64,000 nt of DNA, from contig CBDHEM010000069.1 in the NCBI GenBank assembly GCA_965261955.1, forward strand, positions 1,364,001 to 1,428,000, written 5' to 3'. The notes below the pieces were generated by a model, which worked only from the letters and a program-made list of their open reading frames with translations, had not been told where the DNA came from and ran no database searches. The position numbers and the translations under genes are program-made. Shown piece by piece: positions 54,197 through 62,725 of the stretch. Every line of letters starts with the position of its first letter. Position 1 is the first letter of the stretch. Source of the stretch: JABAAI01 sp965261955. GTDB taxonomy: Bacteria > Spirochaetota > Leptospiria > Leptospirales > Leptonemataceae.

Positions 54197-55153
54197 TTAC
54201 TTTTGAGTAGCTACAATCTCATCGCGATTAAGCAGACTGACAATGTGTTTATACTCAACAGAGTCCTTACCATGCTTGAGTTCGGTAGCTCGTAAGAGAT
54301 GCACATTCTTTTTGTAACGAAAACGAAAAACTTGTTCTTCTGTCCCTGCCTTATGCTTCTTCAGAATATTTTCTTGGAATGAATAGCACTGTGACAGATA
54401 CTTATGGGCTGGATATTCTTTTTCATTTTCTCCAATTTGCAAGTATAACTCAAGCACTGGTATACATTGTGGCAAATTGCCCAAGTCAAACTGATAGATG
54501 GACCAGTTACGATATACAGCTGATAAAAGACGCTTAAACACTCGTTTCTCTCTGAGTTCATTGTTAATAACCTCATCAAGATTTTTAATAGCTCGTGTAA
54601 AGTAAGTCACCGCTTGCAATTTTGCTCTTCTCTGCATTGCATTAATAACACGCTCTTCCCCTGCCTTACGATCTGCAACTTGCCAATACCATTTTTCACT
54701 TAATCTAACATTCTCTTCACTTTCTTTACGCAAGATTTCTTCCTTTTCCCTCATTTTCACAATGGAGTTCACTCCTGACTGGTATGCGGCTAGAGCAATC
54801 CGGTATTTGTTATTAGCGAAAGCAGGTGAAATGTGATGAAGCTCAGTAAAGGACTTATTGTAATTTTTATAATCTGAATTCTTCCAATACTCATCAGAAC
54901 GTAAATTTTGAGAACGCATTAACTTCTCTTCATCAGTTAACTTACTTGCGTCAAACTCTTCAGATACTATCTCTCCAGGCATTGCTTCAAATGGACTGGG
55001 ATTAGCCGGATTTAAAAACTGACTGTCTCCTTCTACTTGATCATTCTGTGCCTGTGGCTGTGCCTGTTCTTGTGCATTTAGTACAACACCCATCCATAGG
55101 GAAATACTACCTAACACTCCAAAAAATAAAACTAGATATTTTAATATTCTCAT
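54197..55153 (-). CDS. fcpA: FcpA-like periplasmic flagellar sheath protein
   Basis: This 318-aa protein has a signal peptide (FFGVLGSISLWMGVVLNA, cut near residue 27) and a Gln/Pro-rich linker. A helical body includes LRSDEYWKNSDYKNYNKSF, ELHHISPAFANNKYRIALA and YQSGVN, then YFTRAIKNLDEVIN and TPR-like LGNLPQCIPVLELYLQIG. These segments resemble FcpA, the flagellar-coiling protein of Leptospira that coats the periplasmic filament and gives it curvature; this is from memory, not a search. A sigma70-like promoter and AAGGAG lie upstream. Confidence 0.65.
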   Translation of the reverse strand: MRILKYLVLFFGVLGSISLWMGVVLNAQEQAQPQAQNDQVEGDSQFLNPANPSPFEAMPGEIVSEEFDASKLTDEEKLMRSQNLRSDEYWKNSDYKNYNKSFTELHHISPAFANNKYRIALAAYQSGVNSIVKMREKEEILRKESEENVRLSEKWYWQVADRKAGEERVINAMQRRAKLQAVTYFTRAIKNLDEVINNELREKRVFKRLLSAVYRNWSIYQFDLGNLPQCIPVLELYLQIGENEKEYPAHKYLSQCYSFQENILKKHKAGTEEQVFRFRYKKNVHLLRATELKHGKDSVEYKHIVSLLNRDEIVATQK

Positions 55154-55182
55154 CTTTCTGAACTCTCCTTGTTCCTAAGTGA

Positions 55183-55211
55183 TATGCTACCTAATCTGAG
55201 TAGCGTCAAGC
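55183..55211 (-). promoter_or_regulatory. promoter of the FcpA-like gene
   Basis: On the minus strand, TTGACG (55206-55211), a 17-bp spacer and CATATC (55183-55188) lie about 30 bp upstream of the start codon. AAGGAG (55167-55172) follows as ribosome-binding site. Confidence 0.5.
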
Positions 55212-55400
55212 TCTATTTACAATGCCCTCAAGCGAAGTATTACAAAACTTAACATACAGCACGTATCGGAATTTAGGTACCGTAAAATCAAATACTCAAA
55301 AAAAAAATACTCATTTCTTCCTAATATACAAAAGCAAATCAATATCTTCTACTCCATTATGTCTCAATTGAAAACTTATAGCAACACCAACTCTCTTCGT

Positions 55401-55895
55401 TCAATCTGGTAAAAAATCAGGTTGCGATTGCCAAATTTGTATAGCTCTTCCCTGTATTGTATCTTGGGTAAGGTTCAAAGCAATCATAGAGCCCGGGCTA
55501 AAATAGTAGTTGCTCACTGGCATAGATGTAAAATGAGACGCTAAGTGGGCAATGTCAGGAGCATGAAAGATAAGAACTACACAACTATTGGCTTCAACAT
55601 CTAATAGGTCACCCATCTTTTCCCAAGAGAAACCGGGTTTTAGAGATTTTTCTACCCCTTCCTGAAAGGAAGGCGATAAATGATACTTTTTCACAAGAAG
55701 AACTTTTGTAAATATTTTTCGTGTTTCTTGTGTACGTGTGAGAGGACTGGATAAAATTTTTTGTACAGTCCAATTTGTACCACAAAAAAAATGAGCAGAT
55801 TTCTCAGCATCTTGGCGACCTTTTGAGGTTAAAGTGCGCGAGAAGTCTTCACTTCCAGATTCGGCTTCTGTATGACGCATAAGGACCAGTTTCAT
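55401..55895 (-). CDS. sixA: phosphohistidine phosphatase, SixA-like
   Basis: This 164-aa histidine-phosphatase protein begins MKLVLMRHTEAE (catalytic His8 in RHT), with LTSKGRQDAEKSA and KILSSPLTRTQETRKIF. The second catalytic His is in VVLIFHAPDI, where a Gly is replaced by Ala. SixA proteins dephosphorylate HPr or histidine-phosphotransfer proteins; other substrates are possible. It stands alone between intergenic regions. Confidence 0.82.
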   Translation of the reverse strand: MKLVLMRHTEAESGSEDFSRTLTSKGRQDAEKSAHFFCGTNWTVQKILSSPLTRTQETRKIFTKVLLVKKYHLSPSFQEGVEKSLKPGFSWEKMGDLLDVEANSCVVLIFHAPDIAHLASHFTSMPVSNYYFSPGSMIALNLTQDTIQGRAIQIWQSQPDFLPD

Positions 55896-56136
55896 ATAAA
55901 TATTTTATTTTTAAGAGGGAAAAAAATGTAATGCAAAAAAAATATGAAAAGATTTAAGATCGTTTACGATCGAATGATAATTCGATCCACCCCGCTATAT
56001 TTGGTGAAAGTTGTAAAACTAATTTTCTATGATTTTTTGAAAAAGAGCTACGATAATGCGAATGATGCGGATGATACGATAGAATAGAATAGAGCTTGTT
56101 TTCAGGCACTGATTTCTTTTTTGTCTCTTCCATGAT
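55896..56136. other. intergenic stretch between sixA and the MITE copy
   Basis: AT-rich DNA with a short low-complexity run (GCGAATGATGCGGATGATAC, then a GATAGAATAGAATAGA tract near 56078). No gene or RNA recognised. Confidence 0.4.
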
Positions 56137-56242
56137 GGGTCTGTTGCGAAAGGTAAATAATTACAAGTAGAGTACTATGAAACACCAATTTAGAGTATTT
56201 TAGATGGTCACTTCCCTATTTTTTGCATTTTGTAACAGTCCC
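56137..56242 (-). repeat. MITE-like dispersed repeat, full copy
   Basis: 106 bp, opposite orientation to the 41832 copy. The minus strand begins GGGACTGTTACAAAATGCAA; the far end is GGGTCTGTTGCGAAAGG on the plus strand. It lies 34 bp upstream of dinB. Confidence 0.8.
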
Positions 56243-56275
56243 TTCTGACTAGAAGAACACAAGAAAAAATAATAA

Positions 56276-57400
56276 ATGAAATATAGAACAATATTCCATG
56301 TAGATATGGATGCTTTTTTTGCAGCTGTGGAGCAACTAGACCAACCCAGTTATAAAAATAAACCGGTTGTTGTTGGAGCTAACCCCAGACCAGAAAAAGC
56401 TCCAGCTAGAGGTGTTGTTGCTGCAGCAAGCTACGAAGCTAGACATTATGGTATTTATTCAGCTATGCCTATTTCAGAAGCTTTTCGTAGATGTCCACAA
56501 GCTATTTTTTTAGCTCCCCGCATACATCGTTATCGTGAAGTTTCTCAAAAATTATTTAAAAAACTAAAAGAATATTCAGATAAAATTGAGCCATTGAGTA
56601 TTGATGAAGCTTTTCTGGATTGTACACATAACATAGGGTCTTCTGATATAACTAACCTAGCTACTCAAATGAAAAAATCTATAACGGAGATTACAGGGTT
56701 AGGAGTTAGCATTGGTGTCGCCAGTAATAAATCTGTCGCTAAAATAGCCTCAGGTTTGAATAAACCAAATGGTCTAACTGTTTGTCCAGCAGGATATGAA
56801 AAGAAATTTTTGAGTAAATTGCCGGTAAAAAAGTTATGGGGTGTTGGTGAAAAAACGAACCAAAAGCTTTTTTCTCTGAATATAAAAACCATTGGTGATT
56901 TAGCCGGTATCGACCCTGTCTTTTTGCAAATGAAACTAGGAAAATATGGAGTGCATATTTGGCAGCTATCCCAAGGTATAGATGAAAGAGAGGTTTATTT
57001 AAACCGCCAAAGAAAATCCATTAGTGAAGAAATTACTTTTCATAAAGATATTACCGGAGATATTACCGGGGATGGCAGTGAAGAAAACCAAGGTGGAAGT
57101 TTACTGCAAAAATACATTGCTCAGATAGCTTTCAGTCTTTCTTTAAAATTGCAAAAAAAGAAAATATATGGTCGTACTTTTACTTTAAAAATCAGGTTTT
57201 CAAATTTTCAAACTTTTACAAAAAGTAAAACTATAATGGAAGCAACAAATAGCTCAAGAGAAATAAAAGAGATAGCTTATGGCCTCTACAAGAGTTTTGA
57301 TAGACTTCCCAAAAAAATCAGACTTTTAGGCTTAGGTATAACAAAATTAAAAATAGGAGAAAGAAAAGAGAGACAACAGTACCTGTTTTACCCGCTATGA
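56276..57400 (+). CDS. dinB: DNA polymerase IV
   Basis: This 374-aa Y-family translesion polymerase has catalytic acidic residues in FHVDMDAFFAAVE (motif I) and PLSIDEAFLD (motif III), the finger motif ASYEARHYGIYSAM and the HhH region LWGVGEKTNQKLF. The little-finger domain (~240-345) contains KSISEEITFHKDI. Length is normal. It is flanked on both sides by MITE copies (56137 and 57413), and no SOS box was seen in the 34 bp left upstream. Confidence 0.95.
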   Translation: MKYRTIFHVDMDAFFAAVEQLDQPSYKNKPVVVGANPRPEKAPARGVVAAASYEARHYGIYSAMPISEAFRRCPQAIFLAPRIHRYREVSQKLFKKLKEYSDKIEPLSIDEAFLDCTHNIGSSDITNLATQMKKSITEITGLGVSIGVASNKSVAKIASGLNKPNGLTVCPAGYEKKFLSKLPVKKLWGVGEKTNQKLFSLNIKTIGDLAGIDPVFLQMKLGKYGVHIWQLSQGIDEREVYLNRQRKSISEEITFHKDITGDITGDGSEENQGGSLLQKYIAQIAFSLSLKLQKKKIYGRTFTLKIRFSNFQTFTKSKTIMEATNSSREIKEIAYGLYKSFDRLPKKIRLLGLGITKLKIGERKERQQYLFYPL

Positions 57401-57412
57401 TAAAATTTTGGA

Positions 57413-57522
57413 TAGGACTTTGCAAAAAGTAAGGAAGACAGAAGCAAATGACGTAAAACGCCAATTTAAGGTATTTTAGGCGAACATTTTTTTACTTTTC
57501 TGCATTTTGCAACCACAGTCCC
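57413..57522 (-). repeat. MITE-like dispersed repeat, full copy
   Basis: About 110 bp starting 13 bp after the dinB stop; the plus-strand end is CATTTTGCAACCACAGTCCC. Same orientation as the copy before dinB, so the gene is bracketed by direct repeats. Confidence 0.78.
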
Positions 57523-57622
57523 TTGATGGAATGAATTCTATCAGCTTGTAACCATTTTCTTCATTTGAATCTTCTTATTATGTTTTATTTTTTAGTGAAA
57601 AAAAGATATAAGGAGTCTTTGT

Positions 57623-58585
57623 ATGTTTAAACCTTTTGATATAATTGAAAATTTGGATCAGATTACCAAGAAATATCCAGAAACGTTTCCGTTTTCTTCT
57701 CCTCTTTCTACTACCTTAAGGCATTTAGAAGAAATGGGTGGTCTGTGGTTAAAAAATAAGCAATCTACATCAGAACGTTCTAAACCGGAAGTGAGTATTA
57801 TCACAGTCACAAAAAATAATGCGAATGGTTTACTAAAAACTATTGACAGTGTAAAGTCACAAACCTTTCCCAATTATGAAATAATTATTCTAGATAGCTC
57901 TTCTCAAGATGAGAGCCTGTCTATATTACAGAAAAATAACGATAGTATCCATTTTTGGCTCTCTTTTCCAGATCGTGGTATATATGATGCCATGAATAGG
58001 GGAATACTTTTGGCAACAGGGAGATTCCTACTTTTTTTGAATGCTGGAGATTACTTTTATCGTGATGATTCTCTTGATTCGTTTCTAAAATGTTGCGATG
58101 AAACGTCAGAGCTTGTATATGGTGATCATGAAATATATTATGTAGGGAAAAATTATACTCGTATCCAAAAATCTGCAACTATACATTCTTACTATGATCT
58201 TTGGCACCATATGGGATTTTGTCATCAGTCTTTACTTGTTTCTAGGGAGATTCATAAAAAAAACCTTTTTGATATAGCAAACTTAAGTGCAGACTATAAA
58301 TTTATTTTGAAAGCTTTTTTGGATGGCTATACCATTCAACATGTACCGGTCGTTTTTGTACATGTGGACAGTGGCGGTATATCCCAGAGGAGGCGGCTTT
58401 TTATGGAATGGGAACGTTTTCGAGTGAGCTGGGAATTGAGGCCAAGGGTTTGGCTCATTTTTGGGTTTATCTGGATATTTTTTTCAACAGGTATTCGCTT
58501 TTTTGCGCAAAAAATGCTAGGAAATAAAATCTCAGGTCATATCTTGCGTATAAAATATAAAATAATTCATATTTTTCAAAAGTAA
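57623..58585 (+). CDS. glycosyltransferase family 2
   Basis: This 320-aa GT2 protein has an ~50-residue leader, then SIITVTKNNANGLLKTIDSV and IILDSSSQDESLSIL, the acceptor region DRGIYDAMNRGILLATGR, and NAGDYF in place of the DXD motif. It resembles colanic-acid/WcaA-type enzymes. The C-terminal ~90 residues include a hydrophobic helix (VWLIFGFIWIFFSTGIRFF) that may attach it to the membrane. AAGGAG precedes ATG 57623. Substrate unknown. Confidence 0.87.
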   Translation: MFKPFDIIENLDQITKKYPETFPFSSPLSTTLRHLEEMGGLWLKNKQSTSERSKPEVSIITVTKNNANGLLKTIDSVKSQTFPNYEIIILDSSSQDESLSILQKNNDSIHFWLSFPDRGIYDAMNRGILLATGRFLLFLNAGDYFYRDDSLDSFLKCCDETSELVYGDHEIYYVGKNYTRIQKSATIHSYYDLWHHMGFCHQSLLVSREIHKKNLFDIANLSADYKFILKAFLDGYTIQHVPVVFVHVDSGGISQRRRLFMEWERFRVSWELRPRVWLIFGFIWIFFSTGIRFFAQKMLGNKISGHILRIKYKIIHIFQK

Positions 58586-58691
58586 TTCAAGAGAGTCCCC
58601 AAAAATAACCATTTCTTATCATACTGTTACTTTATAGATTTTTATACACTTACTTGACAGTATCCTTCTTTTTTTACCAAATACACTTCTA

Positions 58692-60167
58692 ATGCGTTTT
58701 TTATTATATTTATCACTTGTGCTTTTTTTAGGTACTAGCTCCGGTTTTGTTTTTTCTCAGATAGTCCCTATCTCTCCTTTATTGCTTGGTCTTAAAATAG
58801 AGCCTTTAGATTTTGATATACCCCGACCCAAAAGTACACCATTACCTTATAATGCAGTGCTATTGGAAATGAAAGATACAGAATTGCCAATTGTTATGTT
58901 AAGCCTATATTTCACGAATGGCCTTCAACAAGAGTCTCTTTCTCAAGCTGGCCTTCTTCGCTCTTCAATAGAGCTTTTGAAAAAAGGCGGTACAAAGAAT
59001 AAAAACGAAACAGTGTTTAGTAAATCTTTAACCCGTCTAGGGGCTAGTCTAGATGTGTTTAAAAATCAAGAGTTTTGGGGAATCAGACTTAATGTGGTGC
59101 GTTATAATTTTGGAAAGGCCTTTCAGCTCGTGAGAGAACTCCTTCTAGAAGCAGCCTTGCCTGAAAATCAGTTGCAGATCATAAAAAATACTATGCTTGT
59201 GGAAATTAAAAAACGAAACGAAAGAGCAGAGAGTATAGCTACACGCCGTTTACAAGAACTGTTTTATCCCAATCACCGCCTTGGCTATAGTATACAAGTA
59301 GAAGATGTTGAACGTCTTAAAAAAGAACAGATAGAAACAGAAATTTTACGTCGTACCAATCCAGAAAACATGTACGTTACGGCTGCTGGAGATATAAATG
59401 ATCTTCAAATACAAGAAAAGATAACAGCTTTACTTGTATCTCTAAAAAAAAGGTATCAAAACCAATTTTTAAATAAAAAGGGCATCCCTCTTCACAAAAA
59501 ATCGATTTCTTTCTCAAAACTACGAAAGGAAAATTCCCTTTATAAGGGGAAAATACTTTTAATTGAAAAGAATATCCCGCAGGTAGTGATGAGAGTTGGA
59601 GCTTATTTACCCGCTCATCGCGATAAAGATTTCTACCCTCTTCAAGTTGCTAATTACATCCTAGGAGGAGGATCTTTCACCTCTCGTTTAGTTCGTAAAA
59701 TTCGAGTAGAAGAGGGCTTAGCCTACTATGTTTATTCATATAATCGTTTTCAAGCAGAAGGTGGAATTTTTCGTGCGGGTTGTGCCACAAGAATAACACA
59801 GTCAGCTAGAGCTTTGTCTCTGCTTTTAAAAGAAATTTTAAAAATGAACAAAGGTGTACAAAAAGAAGAGTTAGTTTTGGCAAAAGAATCCATACTAAAT
59901 AGTATCGTTTTTCAGTTTGATAGTCCACAGAAAATTATTGCTGAGGAGGTGCGTTTCCGTATGCATAAAATGCCTGAAAAATATATATTAGGGTTTTCTA
60001 AAAAGATACGAAATGTGAATCAAAAAGGTATAGTTAAAATTTCTCGGTATTGGAGAAAGGATAATTTATATATTGTTGTTGTGGGGCCTCCTTCCTTAAA
60101 AAAAGAATTAGAAAAAATTCGTCCTGTTATTGTCAAAAAACCAAATCAAGAGTTGTTTTCAAATTAA
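58692..60167 (+). CDS. M16-family peptidase homologue lacking the zinc motif
   Basis: This 491-aa exported protein has a signal peptide (residues 1-23) and two M16 domains (~45-240 and ~270-470). The N-terminal domain should carry HxxEH but reads GLLRSSIELLKKGGT, with none of the zinc ligands. The C-terminal domain keeps LGGGSFTSRLVRKIRVEEGL and AYYVYSYNRF, the substrate-binding region. It is probably a non-catalytic subunit that normally pairs with an active M16 protein, which is not next to it. It overlaps the RNase Z-like gene by 38 bp. Confidence 0.82.
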   Translation: MRFLLYLSLVLFLGTSSGFVFSQIVPISPLLLGLKIEPLDFDIPRPKSTPLPYNAVLLEMKDTELPIVMLSLYFTNGLQQESLSQAGLLRSSIELLKKGGTKNKNETVFSKSLTRLGASLDVFKNQEFWGIRLNVVRYNFGKAFQLVRELLLEAALPENQLQIIKNTMLVEIKKRNERAESIATRRLQELFYPNHRLGYSIQVEDVERLKKEQIETEILRRTNPENMYVTAAGDINDLQIQEKITALLVSLKKRYQNQFLNKKGIPLHKKSISFSKLRKENSLYKGKILLIEKNIPQVVMRVGAYLPAHRDKDFYPLQVANYILGGGSFTSRLVRKIRVEEGLAYYVYSYNRFQAEGGIFRAGCATRITQSARALSLLLKEILKMNKGVQKEELVLAKESILNSIVFQFDSPQKIIAEEVRFRMHKMPEKYILGFSKKIRNVNQKGIVKISRYWRKDNLYIVVVGPPSLKKELEKIRPVIVKKPNQELFSN

Positions 60168-61005
60168 GCTTTCAGAATACACATACCAAGATCACCGTTT
60201 TGTAGGTATATCCGAAGGCGGCATCCAAACCTGCCTTCATCTTCCCAGACTAAAGTTAATGTTTGATATAGGTTGTGGTTCTTATCGTCTAACAGAAGTA
60301 CCACGTCTTTTGTTAACCCACGGACATTTAGATCATAGCTCTGGTTTACCGTATTATATCTCTCAGAGAAACCTTCGTCGACTCGCACCAGCAGACATTT
60401 ACGTCCCGCCAGAATTGGAAACTCCATTGCGTAAAATTTTAGACCTTTGGTGTGAAATTGAAGGTTATCAAACTATATATAATTTACATTCTGTCCGCTA
60501 TGATGAATACTACTCTTTACAAGGTAACTTTTATTTTAAAGGCATACCTAGCTTTCATCGAATTCCATCTAATGGTTATACTATTTTTGAAAAGACTCGT
60601 AAAATAAAAGATGAGTTTCGTGAGCTTTCTAGTCAAGAAATTGTAGAGCTAAAGAAAGAAGGCAAAGAGTTTCTATACGAAACTTATTTACCTCGAATAA
60701 CTTTTTCAGGGGATACAAAAATTGAATTTATTTTAGAAAATGAAGCTGTTCGGAATTCACAAATACTTTTTCTTGAGTGTACATATATTGATGATGCTCG
60801 TACAGTGGAGGAAACTCGTTATTGGGGGCATATCCACCTAGACGAAATTGCTACTAATGCGGATGCATTTTCATCAATAAACCAGATTTTTTTGATTCAT
60901 TTTTCTCCACGCTATTCTCGAGAAAAAATTCGGAAGGCTATTCAGTCTAAGTTACCCAAGTGGCTTTATGACAAGACAACTCCTTTTTTAACAAAAAAGC
61001 ACTAA
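60130..61005 (+). CDS. metallo-beta-lactamase-fold protein, RNase Z-like
   Basis: This 291-aa protein has the MBL motif LLTHGHLDHSSGLPYY (HxHxDH), ITFSGDTK, the C-terminal GHIHLDEIATNADAF and LIHFSPRYS, which match the RNase Z/ElaC family rather than hydrolytic lactamases. It may process tRNA 3' ends or act as a phosphodiesterase. The frame lacks an ATG before the domain; TTG 60130 is the only good start and overlaps the M16-like gene, suggesting translational coupling. Confidence 0.8.
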   Translation: MSKNQIKSCFQIKLSEYTYQDHRFVGISEGGIQTCLHLPRLKLMFDIGCGSYRLTEVPRLLLTHGHLDHSSGLPYYISQRNLRRLAPADIYVPPELETPLRKILDLWCEIEGYQTIYNLHSVRYDEYYSLQGNFYFKGIPSFHRIPSNGYTIFEKTRKIKDEFRELSSQEIVELKKEGKEFLYETYLPRITFSGDTKIEFILENEAVRNSQILFLECTYIDDARTVEETRYWGHIHLDEIATNADAFSSINQIFLIHFSPRYSREKIRKAIQSKLPKWLYDKTTPFLTKKH

Positions 61006-61034
61006 ACATAAGAGTAGGAAGCATTCCTTTTTCG

Positions 61035-62039
61035 TTATTTTTTAGATTTCCCACTTTTTTGAAAATGAAGTGCCATCATGTCGCCTTGCTTGAATCTTTT
61101 TGCCAGATAATCACACATCTTTTTGGCATAACCATAAAGATGACCCATTTCTTTTTTTTGTGTTAAACCAGATCCATAATGAACAGAAGTCACAAGAGAA
61201 AATCCAGCTTTTTGTGCCATCTTAACTAATTGTTTCATGTTAAAAAAATATAAGTGTTCCGGTACATTCATAAAACGCCATTTACTTTTCTGTATTTTTG
61301 CCAAAAATTCATAGTTACAAGTGGAAAGTAAAAAACGGCCACCTGGTTTTAGAATTCTAGCACACTGTGAAAAAATGGCAAAAGGATCGTGCATATGTTC
61401 TATGGATGCCCAAAATGTAACGAGATGATAATGTTTTGGTTTTAAACGAATTGGAGAAAGGAAATCTGCAGTATGGATTTTAAGGCCTCGCTTGCGTCCT
61501 TCTCTAGCCGGTGCATCAGATAGCTCAATACCTTCTGCTTGCCAGCCTCTTTCTTTTAAGAGCTCCACAAAATATCCAGCAGCGCAGCCGACATCCAATG
61601 CTCTACAGAGAGTTTTTTTTATGAGTTTTTCGTAAGTAAAAAAATCTAAATCGTCTAAATTCTTTAAATATACACGTCTGAGTTCGTGCTTCATAGCCTC
61701 GCTATAGTAGTTTTCATAGCCTCGCTTAGTACGCTTCAAAAAATAATTTTCGTTATAGTATGGTTTTACAGTGGCCGCATTTGGTTGAGGATTGATTTGA
61801 GCTAATTGGCAATGATGACAAGAAACAAGTTGAAATTGCTCTTGATGTGCTGATTCTATTGTAAAAATAAGATTAAACTCTTCATTTCCACACAAGTTGC
61901 AAGGAATTTGACGAACTATAGGGAGTTCCAATGGTATTTGCCTTCCTCTCTTTTTTGATAGCTTTCTGCTAGTGAGAGAATTTGATGTTTTAAGATTGCT
62001 TCCTCTAGGAGAAGAAATTTGAGAAGCTATTGTTGTCAT
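61035..62039 (-). CDS. class I SAM-dependent methyltransferase with N-terminal zinc ribbon
   Basis: This 334-aa protein starts at ATG 62039 (an upstream in-frame start at 62123 would overlap the divergent ferredoxin gene). A Cys4 ribbon is at ~residues 48-84 (PCNLCGNEEF ... VSCHHCQLAQ), followed by a Methyltransf_23-type domain: ALDVGCAAGYFVELL (motif I), AEGIELSD, FWASIEHMHDP and LKPGGRFLLSTCN. Such proteins modify sugars, lipids or proteins; the substrate is unknown. Confidence 0.85.
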   Translation of the reverse strand: MTTIASQISSPRGSNLKTSNSLTSRKLSKKRGRQIPLELPIVRQIPCNLCGNEEFNLIFTIESAHQEQFQLVSCHHCQLAQINPQPNAATVKPYYNENYFLKRTKRGYENYYSEAMKHELRRVYLKNLDDLDFFTYEKLIKKTLCRALDVGCAAGYFVELLKERGWQAEGIELSDAPAREGRKRGLKIHTADFLSPIRLKPKHYHLVTFWASIEHMHDPFAIFSQCARILKPGGRFLLSTCNYEFLAKIQKSKWRFMNVPEHLYFFNMKQLVKMAQKAGFSLVTSVHYGSGLTQKKEMGHLYGYAKKMCDYLAKRFKQGDMMALHFQKSGKSKK

Positions 62040-62065
62040 GACTTGCCTAATTTTCGCCCATTTAT

Positions 62066-62719
62066 ATGAATAGACGTAACTTTTTTCAATTTGGTTGGGA
62101 AAAAATTGTAAGAAAAATCTCAAAAAGCCCCTTAAGGGAAATAGTTGCTAGGCGCTTACAAGGAATATCTAATTTGCTAGCACCTGAAGGTCTAGATTTT
62201 TACATAGAAAAGAGCAATACAATACACCAATATAACGACGAGAGAAAGGATATAAGACCTTCTACTGATCATTTACTTTTACGTCCTCCGGGCTCCTTAC
62301 CTCTTCCTACGGATTTCGAAAAAGCCTGTACAAGCTGCGGTGATTGCAAAAATGCTTGCCCTTACAATACTATTCAAACTATAGATGTAAGTGGTCCTTT
62401 CATAGACCCAAACGAAATAGCCTGTCATTTGTGTGAAAATTTTCCTTGTGTAGAGGCTTGTGACGAAGGAGCTCTTTTGCCCTTAGCTTTGAACTCCTTA
62501 CCAAGTTTTGGGCTAGCTTATTTACACGAAGACCGTTGTAGAAATATAAAAGATAAGAAAAGTTGTGACAAATGCGCAAAAAGTTGCCCAGTTCCCAATG
62601 CTTTGGTCAGTGATTCCGAGAATATACCACATTTTACAGAATATTGTACAGGTTGTGGTATTTGTCGTTCTGTTTGCCCAGAAATTCCGATTGCCATAGA
62701 GATTATAGAAAGGGATTAG
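62066..62719 (+). CDS. 4Fe-4S polyferredoxin, NapF/MauM-like
   Basis: This 217-aa protein starts MNRRNFFQFG, a twin-arginine-like leader but without a convincing signal. Cysteine clusters are CTSCGDCKNACP (~90), CHLCENFPCVEACDEGAL (~128), CRNIKDKKSCDKCAKSC with PVPNAL (~158) and CTGCGICRSVCPEIP (~192), enough for up to four 4Fe-4S clusters. The arrangement resembles NapF, NapG or MauM. It probably shuttles electrons to a membrane oxidoreductase, but no partner is nearby. The PlsC gene follows 6 bp later. Confidence 0.82.
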   Translation: MNRRNFFQFGWEKIVRKISKSPLREIVARRLQGISNLLAPEGLDFYIEKSNTIHQYNDERKDIRPSTDHLLLRPPGSLPLPTDFEKACTSCGDCKNACPYNTIQTIDVSGPFIDPNEIACHLCENFPCVEACDEGALLPLALNSLPSFGLAYLHEDRCRNIKDKKSCDKCAKSCPVPNALVSDSENIPHFTEYCTGCGICRSVCPEIPIAIEIIERD

Positions 62720-62725
62720 CTCATT

